Below, in pieces: positions 20,484-30,040 of a DNA stretch of 64,000 nt. Each line of letters starts with the position of its first letter. The first letter of the stretch is position 1. The notes below the pieces were generated by a model. The model searched no databases, was not told the DNA's origin, and saw nothing but the letters and a program-made list of their open reading frames with translations. The position numbers and the translations under genes were made by a program. This DNA comes from Citrobacter koseri. GTDB taxonomy: Bacteria > Pseudomonadota > Gammaproteobacteria > Enterobacterales > Enterobacteriaceae. The stretch spans positions 1 to 64,000 of the forward strand of contig UAVY01000007.1 in NCBI GenBank assembly GCA_900446925.1, read 5' to 3'.

Positions 20484-21545
20484 TTATTTTTTCTTTTGGC
20501 ATATCAATAAAGTATGCCCAACGCCCAGGTTGTCATGGCGTTCATCCACCTGGAACCCTGCCATGTCCAGATAGTGATAAAACTTCTCTACGCTGTAGAA
20601 ACGACTGTTGCCATTTGCCATACAGGTAAAATAAAGCGAAGACGCATTCAGGCTAAAAGAGGCCGCTTCAAATTTCTGCGCATCCCAGAACAGCTCCATA
20701 ATGCACAGCCTTGCGCCGGGTTTCATCACGCGGGCAACGTTACTGAGCATGGTGATAATCTGTTCCGGTGAAAAGCAGTCCAGAAATTGGCTCATCCACC
20801 AGATATCGGCCTCTCCAGGTAAAGGCGTATCACCCAGCATATCCACTGTATGGAAATCTATGCGATGAGATAATCCTGCATTTTCGATATTTTTACGGGC
20901 AAGTGCAATTTGTTGTGGCAAATCTAATAAAGTGACCGCGATATTTTCATCGTACTGGCAGCAGCGTAATGCCCATTTCCCGGTATTTCCGCCCACATCG
21001 TACAGGGTTGCCGGGCGACTGGCGAATACATAAGGCAGCGCGGCGTCAAATGCGCCGTCGGAATAGTAATGATCGAAGGCGAACCAGCTGTCACGCGCCG
21101 CCTGCGGTAATTGCGACAGCGCGGGATAAATCGTTGGCCAGTCGCCGAATATTTTCAGTCCTGACGGTTTGCCTTCCTTTAGCGCATTTTCCAGATAAAA
21201 CAGCCCCTGATAGCAAACATCCTGGGTGAAATCCATATTTATGCGGGTCATGGCGTCATGCAGAAGAAAATGCCCCACCTTCGCGAGATAATAATGCCCC
21301 TCTTTGTGAGTAATAATACGTCCGCTTAATCCCATATCCAGCAGTACGCTGGCGGCATATTCATTGATGCTGCTGTTTTCAGTGATATCGTCGAGCGTTG
21401 CGCCGCGTTTACCCTGCCGATCCAGATATGTCAGCACACCCGCGTTACGCAGACACAATGCGGCCTGGAAAAGCATGGGGGCGAAGGCGATACGTTGTGC
21501 TTCCGTGATGGCATCCAGTGCGCTGAGCGAGTCCTGTTCGTACAT
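20484..21545 (-). CDS. apeB: ApeB, SAM-dependent methyltransferase
   Basis: A 353-residue O-methyltransferase-like protein. The N-terminal part is a winged-helix/dimerisation region (AFAPMLFQAALCLRNAGVLTYL). The SAM site is LYDVGGNTGKWAL, followed by VTLLDLPQQI (acidic ribose contact) and ADIWWMSQFLDCFSPEQ. Its likely job is methylation of the aryl head group. It is separated from apeC by 57 bp and from apeA by 151 bp. Confidence 0.87.
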   Translation of the reverse strand: MYEQDSLSALDAITEAQRIAFAPMLFQAALCLRNAGVLTYLDRQGKRGATLDDITENSSINEYAASVLLDMGLSGRIITHKEGHYYLAKVGHFLLHDAMTRINMDFTQDVCYQGLFYLENALKEGKPSGLKIFGDWPTIYPALSQLPQAARDSWFAFDHYYSDGAFDAALPYVFASRPATLYDVGGNTGKWALRCCQYDENIAVTLLDLPQQIALARKNIENAGLSHRIDFHTVDMLGDTPLPGEADIWWMSQFLDCFSPEQIITMLSNVARVMKPGARLCIMELFWDAQKFEAASFSLNASSLYFTCMANGNSRFYSVEKFYHYLDMAGFQVDERHDNLGVGHTLLICQKKK

Positions 21546-21696
21546 AATGGGGACAACCTGTTAAGAGGGGGTAAAAGCGAGTTATCGGGCCGTCTTCGAC
21601 CCGACTTTAATAATCCGCGTCATCTTTCAGGCCGCCGCTTTTGACGCGTGAACGTTCAGCTCAATGCCACCTGAATGAAAGTGCGTACCGCCTGAA

Positions 21697-22086
21697 TTAC
21701 AGACCCGCGCCTGCGGACAAGTTAACCTGGATGTCTTTGTCCAGGTTATGTACCCAGCGGTTGTAGTTTTTGTGAATTTTGCCGCCGGAAGCCTGCAAAT
21801 TGAGGCTGCTGTCGTATTTGATGTCGTAGCCGGTGGCGGAGTAGGTAATGCGCACTTCAGCGACGTGGTTGCGCGTCTGCTGACGTCCTTTGATAACGCC
21901 AGGCCCGACTTCAGACATGATCCATTGACGTTGAACGCCTGCCTTCAGAATGGCGTTTTTGACCTGCTCCTGAGTATGGCCCGCGCTCACGCTGGAGTGA
22001 ACCTGATCGATAGGCGCAGTACGCGCGCAACCCGCCAGAGCACCCACAACCGCAATAGCGGCAAACCATTTAATGAATTGTTTCAT
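21697..22086 (-). CDS. apeA: ApeA, small lipoprotein
   Basis: A 129-residue exported protein with a lipoprotein signal (MKQFIKWFAAIAVVGALAGC, lipobox ALAGC) and a small beta-rich domain ending in Gly/Ala-rich residues. It is the first gene of the cluster. Its function is not established. The letter assignment rests on the complete A-to-R order of the following genes. The frame is intact. Confidence 0.8.
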   Translation of the reverse strand: MKQFIKWFAAIAVVGALAGCARTAPIDQVHSSVSAGHTQEQVKNAILKAGVQRQWIMSEVGPGVIKGRQQTRNHVAEVRITYSATGYDIKYDSSLNLQASGGKIHKNYNRWVHNLDKDIQVNLSAGAGL

Positions 22087-22398
22087 GAAAACTCCCTATC
22101 AATTAACTAGTTGACTAATAATGTGCTTATTAATTTATTAATAACGAACGCCAGCCATAATGGCGTCGGTTTTTATTTTATGCATTTTTCATTTCACGCG
22201 AAAACCGACTGAATGCGGTATTGTTATATCTGTTTGAGTTAAGTCGCTTTATTCCGGTGAATGCTGTTTCTTATTTATTAAATAACGGGCGGCAGGACAT
22301 ATTTCATTTAAGGTAAACTGCCACATATATTTAAAACGCATGACAGTTTACCGGGCAGGTGCGTAGATAAAAACTACCCTGGTTGGTAGGTAAATTAA
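22087..22398 (-). promoter_or_regulatory. Leader/promoter region of the ape cluster
   Basis: A 312-bp AT-rich gap between yhhT and apeA with no plausible gene. It must contain the main ape promoter. I see several AT-rich -10-like hexamers but no decisive one. A hairpin ACGCCA...TGGCGT at 22148-22166 is followed by GGTTTTTA on the plus strand. It looks like a terminator facing away from apeA, with no plus-strand gene to serve. Confidence 0.5.
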
Positions 22399-23448
22399 TT
22401 ATCCGGGCAACCGACTTTTCGGGCGACCCGGCCCCAGCAAAATCGCCAGCTTGCTGCCGCCTTTGGTGGTCTCCATCCAGATCTTACAGACGCTGGTAAG
22501 CGGAACGGAAAGCAGCATCCCTACCGGGCCTAATAACCATCCCCACACCAGTAAAGAGAGGAACACCACCAGCGTGGACATTCCCAGGCGGTGGCCCATC
22601 ATGCGTGGTTCCAGGATATTGCCGATGATCATATGCACCACCAGAAAGAGCGCGCCGACCAGAACGCATTCGTAGAAACCGTTGAACAGCAGTGCCTGAA
22701 TCATCGGCGGCACTGCTGAAATGACCGAACCAATATTAGGGACATAGTTGAGTAAAAACGCCAGCACGCCCCACATCAGCGCAAACTGGATGTCCATCAG
22801 CGCCAGCCCCAGCCAGACAATCACGCCGGTCCACAGGCTCAGCAGCGTTTTCAGCGCCAGATAGTGCGACACGCCTTTGAGCGCCCGGTGTAAACCCGCA
22901 ATGTGAATTTGCGGGTTGTTCAGCGCGAAACGCAGTTTGTAGGGAACGTGGCGGACTTCGAACAGCATAAACACCACCGTCATCACCAGCAGGACTACGC
23001 TTGCCATCGCCCCGGAAAGGCCAGTCATCAGTGTGGTGGTGAAGGTCATCAGTTTATCGGAGTCGATGCGTTGCAGCAGGCGTTCCGGCGACATGTGCAG
23101 GTTGAGGAAGGGCAGCATCTCCTGCAAATGCAGAACCTTACGCGTCAGCTCCTTGTTGTATTTCGGCAGCATGGCGACGAATTCATTGATTGACGCAGCC
23201 AGTACGCCGATCAGCGCCGTCAGCACGATAAGCATCACGACCACCACGAGGGTAATCGCCACCGGGCGGTTAACGCCGCGACGAATAAACCAGGTTACCA
23301 GCGGGTTGAGGACAATGGCGAAAAAGAGCGCCAGTAAGAGCTGTACAATAATATCTGCTGCGGCATGAAGCCCTGCCAGTATGACGACCAACGACGCCAG
23401 TTTGAGCAGAATATGCATCCCCGTTTTGTCGGGTTGAGGGGTTGTCAT
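22399..23448 (-). CDS. yhhT: YhhT, AI-2E/PerM family inner-membrane protein
   Basis: A 349-residue permease-like protein of the AI-2 exporter (PerM) family with about eight hydrophobic helices, two near the N-terminus (LLKLASLVVILAGLHAA; LLLALFFAIVLNPLVTWF) and a cluster at the C-terminal end. The closing PLTSVCKIWMETTKGG is well conserved with E. coli. Its substrate is unknown. In E. coli it is followed by acpT. Here the APE cluster lies between them. The frame is intact. Confidence 0.92.
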   Translation of the reverse strand: MTTPQPDKTGMHILLKLASLVVILAGLHAAADIIVQLLLALFFAIVLNPLVTWFIRRGVNRPVAITLVVVVMLIVLTALIGVLAASINEFVAMLPKYNKELTRKVLHLQEMLPFLNLHMSPERLLQRIDSDKLMTFTTTLMTGLSGAMASVVLLVMTVVFMLFEVRHVPYKLRFALNNPQIHIAGLHRALKGVSHYLALKTLLSLWTGVIVWLGLALMDIQFALMWGVLAFLLNYVPNIGSVISAVPPMIQALLFNGFYECVLVGALFLVVHMIIGNILEPRMMGHRLGMSTLVVFLSLLVWGWLLGPVGMLLSVPLTSVCKIWMETTKGGSKLAILLGPGRPKSRLPG

Positions 23449-23579
23449 GTCATCTTCCTTTTTGCATTTTTTCTAAGTGTAGCGCCTGGCCTGAGACCAA
23501 TATTCTTAATCTTGCTACTGATTTTCGCGACTCAGCATGATAAAAATGAAACACTGTTGTAAAAACGTGGTGACCTCCC

Positions 23580-24797
23580 ATGCCCGAACCCGTCGCTGAA
23601 CCGGCGCTTAGCGGATTGCGCCTCAATCTACGTATTGTTTCTGTTGTGATTTTTAACTTCGCCAGTTATCTGACGATCGGTTTGCCGCTCGCAGTCCTGC
23701 CGGGCTATGTCCATGATGTGATGGGGTTTAGCGCCTTCTGGGCGGGGCTGGTCATAAGCTTACAATATTTTGCGACGCTCGTGAGCCGCCCTCATGCGGG
23801 GCGCTACGCTGACCTGCTGGGGCCGAAAAAGGTTGTCGTCTTTGGTTTGTGCGGCTGCTTTCTGAGCGGCCTGAGCTATCTCCTGGCGGGATTCGCCAGC
23901 GGCTGGCCGATTGCAAGCCTGCTGCTGCTATGCCTGGGGCGTGTCATTCTGGGCATTGGACAAAGCTTCGCCGGAACCGGATCAACGCTCTGGGGCGTAG
24001 GCGTAGTGGGGTCGCTGCATATTGGCCGGGTGATTTCGTGGAACGGTATTGTCACGTATGGCGCGATGGCGATGGGCGCCCCGCTTGGCGTGCTGTTTTA
24101 CGCCTGGGGCGGGTTACAGGGGCTGGCGTTGACGATCATGGGCGTGGCGCTGCTGGCCGTGCTGTTTGCGCTCCCGCGCCCGGCGGTGAAAGCCAGTAAG
24201 GGCAAACCGCTGCCGTTTCGCGCCGTGCTTGGGCGCGTCTGGCTGTATGGAATGGCGCTGGCGCTGGCATCTGCGGGATTCGGCGTTATCGCCACCTTCA
24301 TCACGCTGTTTTATGATGCGAAAGGGTGGGATGGCGCCGCCTTCGCGCTCACGCTGTTTAGCTGTGCGTTTGTGGGCGCCCGTTTATTGTTCCCCAATGG
24401 CATCAATCGGTTAGGTGGCTTAAACGTGGCGATGATCTGCTTTAGCGTGGAGATTATCGGGCTGCTGCTGGTGGGCGTTGCGCTGATGCCGTGGATGGCG
24501 AAAATTGGCGTGCTACTGGCGGGGGCGGGGTTCTCGCTGGTCTTCCCGGCGCTGGGCGTGGTGGCAGTAAAGGCGGTGCCGCAGCAGAATCAGGGGGCGG
24601 CGCTGGCGACCTATACGGTGTTTATGGATTTATCGTTGGGCGTGACCGGGCCGCTGGCGGGGCTGCTGATGACCTGGGCGGGCGTGCCGGTTATCTATCT
24701 GGCGGCGGCGGGTCTGGTGGCGATCGCGCTGTTGCTGACCTGGCGGTTAAAAAAACGGCCTCCGGCGGTATCGCAGGAGGCCGTGTCATCGTCTTAA
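23580..24797 (+). CDS. yhhS: YhhS, major facilitator superfamily transporter
   Basis: A 405-residue MFS protein with 12 predicted helices. The loop 2-3 signature appears as SRPHAGRYADLLGPKK and the second-half loop as GARLLFPNGINRLGG. The family's natural substrate is not known. It is divergent from yhhT. Its 3' end carries the hairpin of the dcrB terminator, so the two convergent genes share sequence. The frame is intact. Confidence 0.92.
   Translation: MPEPVAEPALSGLRLNLRIVSVVIFNFASYLTIGLPLAVLPGYVHDVMGFSAFWAGLVISLQYFATLVSRPHAGRYADLLGPKKVVVFGLCGCFLSGLSYLLAGFASGWPIASLLLLCLGRVILGIGQSFAGTGSTLWGVGVVGSLHIGRVISWNGIVTYGAMAMGAPLGVLFYAWGGLQGLALTIMGVALLAVLFALPRPAVKASKGKPLPFRAVLGRVWLYGMALALASAGFGVIATFITLFYDAKGWDGAAFALTLFSCAFVGARLLFPNGINRLGGLNVAMICFSVEIIGLLLVGVALMPWMAKIGVLLAGAGFSLVFPALGVVAVKAVPQQNQGAALATYTVFMDLSLGVTGPLAGLLMTWAGVPVIYLAAAGLVAIALLLTWRLKKRPPAVSQEAVSSS
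24749..24783 (-). terminator. dcrB terminator embedded in the yhhS 3' end
   Basis: CGGCCTCC at 24756-24763 pairs with GGAGGCCG at 24776-24783. On the minus strand the hairpin is followed by a run of six to seven T (24749-24755). It is a factor-independent terminator for dcrB located inside the last codons of yhhS. Confidence 0.8.
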
Positions 24798-24800
24798 CCG

Positions 24801-25358
24801 TTACTGGATAACCAGCGTGTTAATGATATTTTCAGCGGCGGTTTGCGCCTTCTGCTGATCGTCTGCTGGCAGCGTGATTTGCAGGGTCAGCAGTTGGTTA
24901 TCCACTTTGCCCAGCAGTACGGAAGAGTACGCGGTCTGGCCTTTCGCAGAGATAATGCTGTCCAGCTGTTGCAGCGTGTGGCCTTTCAGCTCGATGGCTT
25001 TATTGGTCACGACCTGCAACTGCGGGTCGCGGCTGCGCTGTTGATCTTCCAGACGTTTCGCCAGCACGGCGAGGTCTTCATTGGTGTTATCGCCAACAAT
25101 CACGATCACCGCTTTCTGGCCTGTCGCGTCAGAGTAGACGTGCATATTATTGGCCTGAGTGCCCAGCTTGCCGCTCTGGTCGGTCATATCCGCTGGCAGT
25201 GAGAACGTCAGCTTACCGTCCAGCAGGCTGACAGGTTGTCCGGTTGCGTTGCTTTCCGTAGAGGTTCCCTCTGCCGGAGCATTGGTATCGTTGTTATCAC
25301 AGGCCGCAAGCCCCATAACCAGCAGGCCAATACCGACATATTTAACCAGATTGCGCAT
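24801..25358 (-). CDS. dcrB: DcrB, inner-membrane lipoprotein
   Basis: A 185-residue lipoprotein with signal [20 protein letters not shown] (lipobox LAAC), an acidic linker and a PsbP-like alpha-beta domain. In E. coli it is required for phages C1 and C6 to infect and has been linked to lipoprotein maturation. I chose the ATG at 25358, since the longer reading upstream lacks conservation and a signal. It converges with yhhS. Its terminator lies at 24749-24783. Confidence 0.93.
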   Translation of the reverse strand: MRNLVKYVGIGLLVMGLAACDNNDTNAPAEGTSTESNATGQPVSLLDGKLTFSLPADMTDQSGKLGTQANNMHVYSDATGQKAVIVIVGDNTNEDLAVLAKRLEDQQRSRDPQLQVVTNKAIELKGHTLQQLDSIISAKGQTAYSSVLLGKVDNQLLTLQITLPADDQQKAQTAAENIINTLVIQ

Positions 25359-25430
25359 TGACTTCTTCCTTTCGATAAACGGCCATAACGGCTCATTCAT
25401 CCATCTTATCACAACTCGGAAAATGAACCT

Positions 25431-26096
25431 TTAACTCGTCTGCAATGCCGAGATTTCAGATTTATCTGCCAGCCTTTTCAGCAACATATTCAGCAATACG
25501 CCATACATCGGCAGGAAGAAAATAATGCTGATGAGCACCTTGAAGCAGTAATCGACTAGGGCGATTTCCATCCAGTGCTCGGCCATAAAGGCATCGGGGC
25601 TGCGCCAGAAAGCGATGAAGAAGAAGGCGAGGGTATCGCTGACGTTGCCAAACAGCGTGGAGGCCGTAGGAGCCATCCACCAGCGGCGGTTCTGGCGCAG
25701 GCGGTTAAAGACGTGTACATCCAGAATCTGGCCCAGCGCATACGCCATAAAGCTGGCGGTGGCGATACGCGCGACAAACAGGTTGAAGTGCAGCAGCGCG
25801 CCAAATCCCTGCCAGGAACCCATATAAAACAGCGATGAGATGACATAGGAGATGAGCAGCGCCGGGATCATCACCGCAAAGATTATCCGTCGTGCCAGCG
25901 GCGCGCCAAAAATGCGCACGGTCAGGTCGGTCGCGAGAAAAATAAAGGGAAAGCTAAAGGCGCCCCACGTCGTGTGGAACCCGAAAACAGAGATCGGAAG
26001 CTGTACCAGATAGTTACTGGAGGTGATCACCAGTAAGTGGAATAGCGATAGCCAGAACAACGCTTTTACGCGCTGTATTTGAGTAAAGGAGTTCAT
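25431..26096 (-). CDS. yhhQ: YhhQ, queuosine precursor transporter
   Basis: A 221-residue membrane protein of the VUT family that imports 7-cyano-7-deazaguanine (preQ0)/preQ1 for queuosine synthesis. The core ATDLTVRIFGAPLARRII and the helix pair VARIATASFMAYALGQILDVHVFNRLR are diagnostic. It is divergent from tusA. I looked for a preQ1 riboswitch in the 170 bp upstream and did not recognise one. The frame is intact. Confidence 0.94.
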   Translation of the reverse strand: MNSFTQIQRVKALFWLSLFHLLVITSSNYLVQLPISVFGFHTTWGAFSFPFIFLATDLTVRIFGAPLARRIIFAVMIPALLISYVISSLFYMGSWQGFGALLHFNLFVARIATASFMAYALGQILDVHVFNRLRQNRRWWMAPTASTLFGNVSDTLAFFFIAFWRSPDAFMAEHWMEIALVDYCFKVLISIIFFLPMYGVLLNMLLKRLADKSEISALQTS

Positions 26097-26266
26097 ATTG
26101 TACCTTTTTGATCGATATTTGGGGTGAGGGAACCCAATAAAACCGCCGCATCATACTGCTTTGAAAACGTATTGCAATGGTTGTTTTTCACGCAATCGTT
26201 AACTTGATTTGCTTACGGGCAAACAGGGCGTAAACTACAGCCGTTTTTTTAGTGAATGAGACGAAG

Positions 26267-26512
26267 ATGACCGATCTGTTTTCCTCCCCCGACCATACGC
26301 TTGATGCCCAGGGGCTACGCTGCCCGGAACCGGTAATGATGGTGCGTAAAACCGTGCGTAACATGCAAACGGGCGAAACGCTGCTGATTATTGCTGACGA
26401 TCCGGCGACAACCCGCGATATTCCTGGCTTTTGTACGTTTATGGAACATGAGCTGATGGCTAAAGAGACGGATTCGCTGCCGTATCGTTATTTGCTGCGT
26501 AAAAAGCATTGA
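26267..26512 (+). CDS. tusA: TusA, sulfur carrier protein
   Basis: An 81-residue sulfur-transfer protein that takes sulfur from IscS and passes it to TusBCD for 2-thiouridine in tRNA. The CPxP motif is present with the active cysteine at residue 19 ([13 protein letters not shown]). The start is the ATG at 26267 ([10 protein letters not shown]), matching the family. A longer reading upstream is not conserved. Confidence 0.96.
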   Translation: MTDLFSSPDHTLDAQGLRCPEPVMMVRKTVRNMQTGETLLIIADDPATTRDIPGFCTFMEHELMAKETDSLPYRYLLRKKH

Positions 26513-26688
26513 GTCTCAGCCGGATAAAACCGGCGTGACCGCTGCGACATTTTTAAACCATCGTTTCAATTTTTCCTGCTTTTTTGTGAAGCACTTCACC
26601 TTCATCTTTCAGGGCATCGGCTACGGTTTAAGCGTAAAAACTAAAACAATGTTTTAACGCTACCCTCTCAACCTCTGGAGCTGACCCG

Positions 26689-27673
26689 ATGAAAGTGACT
26701 CTCAAGCCGCTCGCGGCTTCCCTGTGCCTGGCTACCGCGTCAATACTGTTTTCCCATTCCGTTTTCGCGCAGGTCATTAAAGCGGCGGATGTCCATCCGC
26801 AGGGCTACCCGAATGTCGTCGCCGTGCAGAAAATGGGCGAAAAACTCAAACAACAGACCGACGGCAAACTGGAAATTAAAGTGTTCCCGGGCGGCGTGCT
26901 GGGCGATGAGAAACAGATGATTGAACAGGCGCAAATCGGCGCGATTGATATGATTCGCGTATCGATGGCGCCGGTGGCGGCTATTCTGCCGGATATCGAA
27001 GTCTTTACGCTGCCCTATGTGTTCCGCGACGAAGACCACATGCACAAAATTATTGATGGCGATATCGGGAAAAGCATTGGCGATAAGCTGACGAACAACC
27101 CGAAATCACGTCTGGTGTTTCTTGGCTGGATGGACTCCGGGACGCGCAACCTGATTACTAAAAACCCGGTGGAAAAGCCGGAAGATCTCCACGGTATGAA
27201 GATTCGCGTGCAGGGAAGCCCGGTGGCGCTGGATACGCTGAAAGACATGGGGGCGAACTCGGTGGCGATGGGGTGAGCGAGGTGTTTAGCGGTATGCAGA
27301 CCGGCGTGATTGACGGTGCGGAAAACAACCCGCCGACTTTTGTCGCGCATTAACTACATGCCGGTTGCGAAGAATTACACCCTCAGCGGGCACTTTATCA
27401 CCCCGGAAATGCTGCTCTATTCCAAAGTGAAGTGGGACAAGCTGACTGCGGATGAGCAGCAGAAGATCCTGACGCTGGCGCGCGAAGCGCAGTTTGAGCA
27501 GCGTAAATTGTGGGATGCCTACAACCAGGAGGCATTAGCGAAGATGAAGGCTGGCGGCGTGCAGTTCCACGAAATTGATAAAGCGTATTTCGTGAAGGCC
27601 ACCGAGCCGGTACGCGCGCAGTATGGCGAAAAACCACCAGGCGTTGATGAAGGCGATTGCCGACGTGCAGTAA
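26689..27673 (+). CDS. DctP-type TRAP solute-binding protein, orphan (three frameshifts)
   Basis: Periplasmic binding protein of a TRAP transporter, about 327 residues after repair. A signal peptide ends SHSVFAQ. Then come the family features GGVLGDEKQMIEQAQIGAIDM, PYVFRD, the carboxylate-binding Arg region KIRVQGSPV, and SEVFSGMQTGVIDGAENN. The frame breaks near 27273 (one base missing), 27350 (one T extra) and 27634 (one C extra). The repaired frame ends at TAA 27671-27673. No DctQ or DctM membrane genes are next to it, so it must use a distant transporter, act alone or be a remnant. The substrate cannot be told, though dicarboxylates or sugar acids are typical. Confidence 0.85.
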
Positions 27674-27675
27674 GC

Positions 27676-27758
27676 GCCTTCGCTTCGCCGGATGAGCAGG
27701 CCTGCGTGGGTTCGTACCATGATCCCCGTAGGCCTGATAAGCCTGGCGCCATCAGACG
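27676..27758. repeat. Degenerate REP/BIME between the TRAP gene and zntA
   Basis: REP-like arms GCCGGATGAGCAGGCCTGCG and GTAGGCCTGATAAGCCTGGC face each other between the convergent ends of the two genes. They are less regular than the other BIMEs in the window. Confidence 0.55.
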
Positions 27759-27763
27759 ACAAT

Positions 27764-29964
27764 CTACCCTTTACGCAACAGCCGCAGCGCATTGGCGGTC
27801 ACCAGCACCGTCGCCCCGGTATCCGCCAGCACGGCCAGCCACAGACCGGTTATGCCGAGCAGCGTGGTGATGAGGAAGATCCCTTTCAGCCCCAGGGCAA
27901 TTGCGATGTTTTGACGAATATTGGCGTGGGTGGCGCGCGCCAGCTGGATCATCTGTACCAGCCCGCGCAGGCGGTTATGCGTCAGGGCGGCGTCTGCCGT
28001 TTCCAGCGCGACATCCGTTCCGCTTCCCATCGCAATACCTATCGCGGCGGCTTTCATTGCGGGGGCGTCGTTAATGCCGTCACCCACCATCGCCAGCGGG
28101 GCGTGCTGATTGAGCGCCGTCACCGCCCGGACTTTATCTTCCGGCAGCAGGCCCGCTTTAAACGTCAGGCCCAGCTCTCCGGCAATGGCCGCTGCCGCGC
28201 GTGGGTTATCGCCGGTCAGGATCACGCCTTTCACCCCTAACTGATTAAGCTCGCCGATCGCGGTGCGGGCGTCATCGCGCAGCGTATCCTGTAGGGGCGA
28301 GCACGCCGATTACGTCGTCGTTGCGCAGCACCAGCACGACCGTCTGTCCGGCGCTTTCCAGTTCGCTGATTTGCCCGGCAAAGGCTTCCGCCGGGCGTTT
28401 GCCTGCGGCGCAAATCAGGATGCGCTCGCCATTAACCTGAGCTTCGATACCCGAACCGACCAGCGCGCGCTGCTCCAGCGCTGGCGGAATGGTCAGCTCA
28501 CGCGTCTGCGCTTCACGCACAATGGCCTGAGCCAGTGGGTGCGTCGCGCCTTGTTCCACCGCCGCCGCCAGCGCCAGCAGCTCCGCTTCGCCGATCCCGC
28601 TTGCCGGATGGATGGCGGTGACGCGCGGTTTCCCTACGGTCAGGGTGCCGGTTTTATCGAACGCCACCTGAGTGACTCTGCCCAGCTGCTCCAGCGCTGC
28701 GCCGCCTTTAATCAGCGCCCCGCGACGTGCCGCCGCCGCCAGCCCGGAGGTGATGGCCGCCGGAGTGGAAATGACCAGCGCACACGGGCAGCCAATCAGT
28801 AACAGCGTGAGTCCCTTATAAATCCACTCTTGCCAGGACGCGGCAAACAGCAGCGGTGGCACCAGCGTGACCAGCAGCGCGACGGCCATAATCACCGGGG
28901 TGTAAATCCGGCTGAAGCGGTCAATAAAACGCTCAATGGGCGCACGGCGTTCTTCGGCTTCTTCAATCAGCTTCAGGATACGGTCAATCGCGCTGGCGCC
29001 CGGTTCTGACAGCACCTCCAGTGTGACGAGCCGATCCACGCTGGTGGCGCCGGCGGGGACTTTCTCGCCCGTTGAGCGCTCGACCGGAATCGACTCGCCG
29101 GTGAGCGCGCTCTCATCAAAACTGGCGAAACCGGAGACCAGCCTGCCGTCGGCGGGTAAGCGCCCACCTGCCGCCACTTCGATAATGTCGCCGGGTTGCA
29201 GGGTGTTGATCGCCACCTCTTCGCGCACGCCATCGCGCAGGCGCGTGGCGGTTTCCGGTTTGGAGGGCCATCAGCGCGCTGACCCCTTTGCGGGCGCGGC
29301 TGGCAGCCCACCCTTCGAGGCGTTCGCCGATCAGAAATAACAGCAGCACCATCGCCGCTTCCGCCGTCGCGCCAATAAACAGCGCGCCAATCGCCGCCAC
29401 GCTCATCAGCGTTTCGATGGCGAACCAGCTACCGGTTTTCATCAGGCGCAGCGCCTGACGGGCAATGGGATACAGGCCGACCAGCGTGGTGGCGATAAAC
29501 GCCAGTTGGCCGAACGGATGGTTGAATTGCTCCAGCCCCCAGCTAATCGCCATCATAATGATGAGCGTGATCAGCGGCAGGTTTTCTTGCAGCCGGGATT
29601 CGCGCGCCTCTGCTGTGGCCTGTTCATCACGCAGGGTATAACCCGCCTTTTGTACGGCGCGTTCAACGTGTTGGCGGATATCGGCATTCGCATCCACCAC
29701 CAGTTTCTCGGTGGCGAACAGCACCTGTACCTGATTGACGCCCCCGACCTGGCGCACGGCGTTTTCGACTTTACGGGCGCAGGCGGCGCAGTCCATACCG
29801 GCGACTTTCCAGGTGTAACGCGTCCCTTCGATGGTGTCGGGAACGAGAGCTTCCGTTGCGCAGGCGCCCTCACAGCAGCAGTCATCTACCTTCCGGGGGG
29901 CTGGCGCCAGTTTGAAGGATGAAAATTGTGGGACTTTTTTGCCATCAGTATCGGGTGTCAACAT
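27764..29964 (-). CDS. zntA: ZntA, Zn/Cd/Pb-exporting P1B-type ATPase (two frameshifts)
   Basis: A heavy-metal efflux ATPase of 732 residues after repair. The N-terminal cytoplasmic part has DDCCCEGAC and the heavy-metal domain motif GMDCAAC. The membrane part has the CPC motif (IGCPCALVISTP), and the phosphorylation site is FDKTGTLTVGKP. The C-terminal half has the hinge GDGINDAPA. One extra base near 29263-29267 and one in the four-G run at 28294-28297 break the frame. It is controlled by a ZntR-type promoter at 30003-30034. Function as a Zn(II)/Cd(II)/Pb(II) pump is known for E. coli ZntA. Confidence 0.95.
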
Positions 29965-30002
29965 GGCATCCTCCGGTTGATGATAATTTTCTCATTAACC
30001 GG

Positions 30003-30034
30003 AGGATACACTCTGGAGTCGACTCCAGAGTCAA
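30003..30034 (-). promoter_or_regulatory. ZntR-type zntA promoter
   Basis: On the minus strand, TTGACT (30029-30034) and TATCCT (30003-30008) are separated by 20 bases rather than 17. The spacer holds the perfect palindrome CTCTGGAGTCGACTCCAGAG (30011-30030). This long spacer with a dyad is the hallmark of MerR-family activation, here by ZntR. Confidence 0.93.
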
Positions 30035-30040
30035 GCGTTA

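Noticed and set aside
26097..26266. preQ1 riboswitch upstream of yhhQ
   Set aside because: I looked for the small H-type pseudoknot pattern with a C-rich loop and A-rich tail and did not find it.
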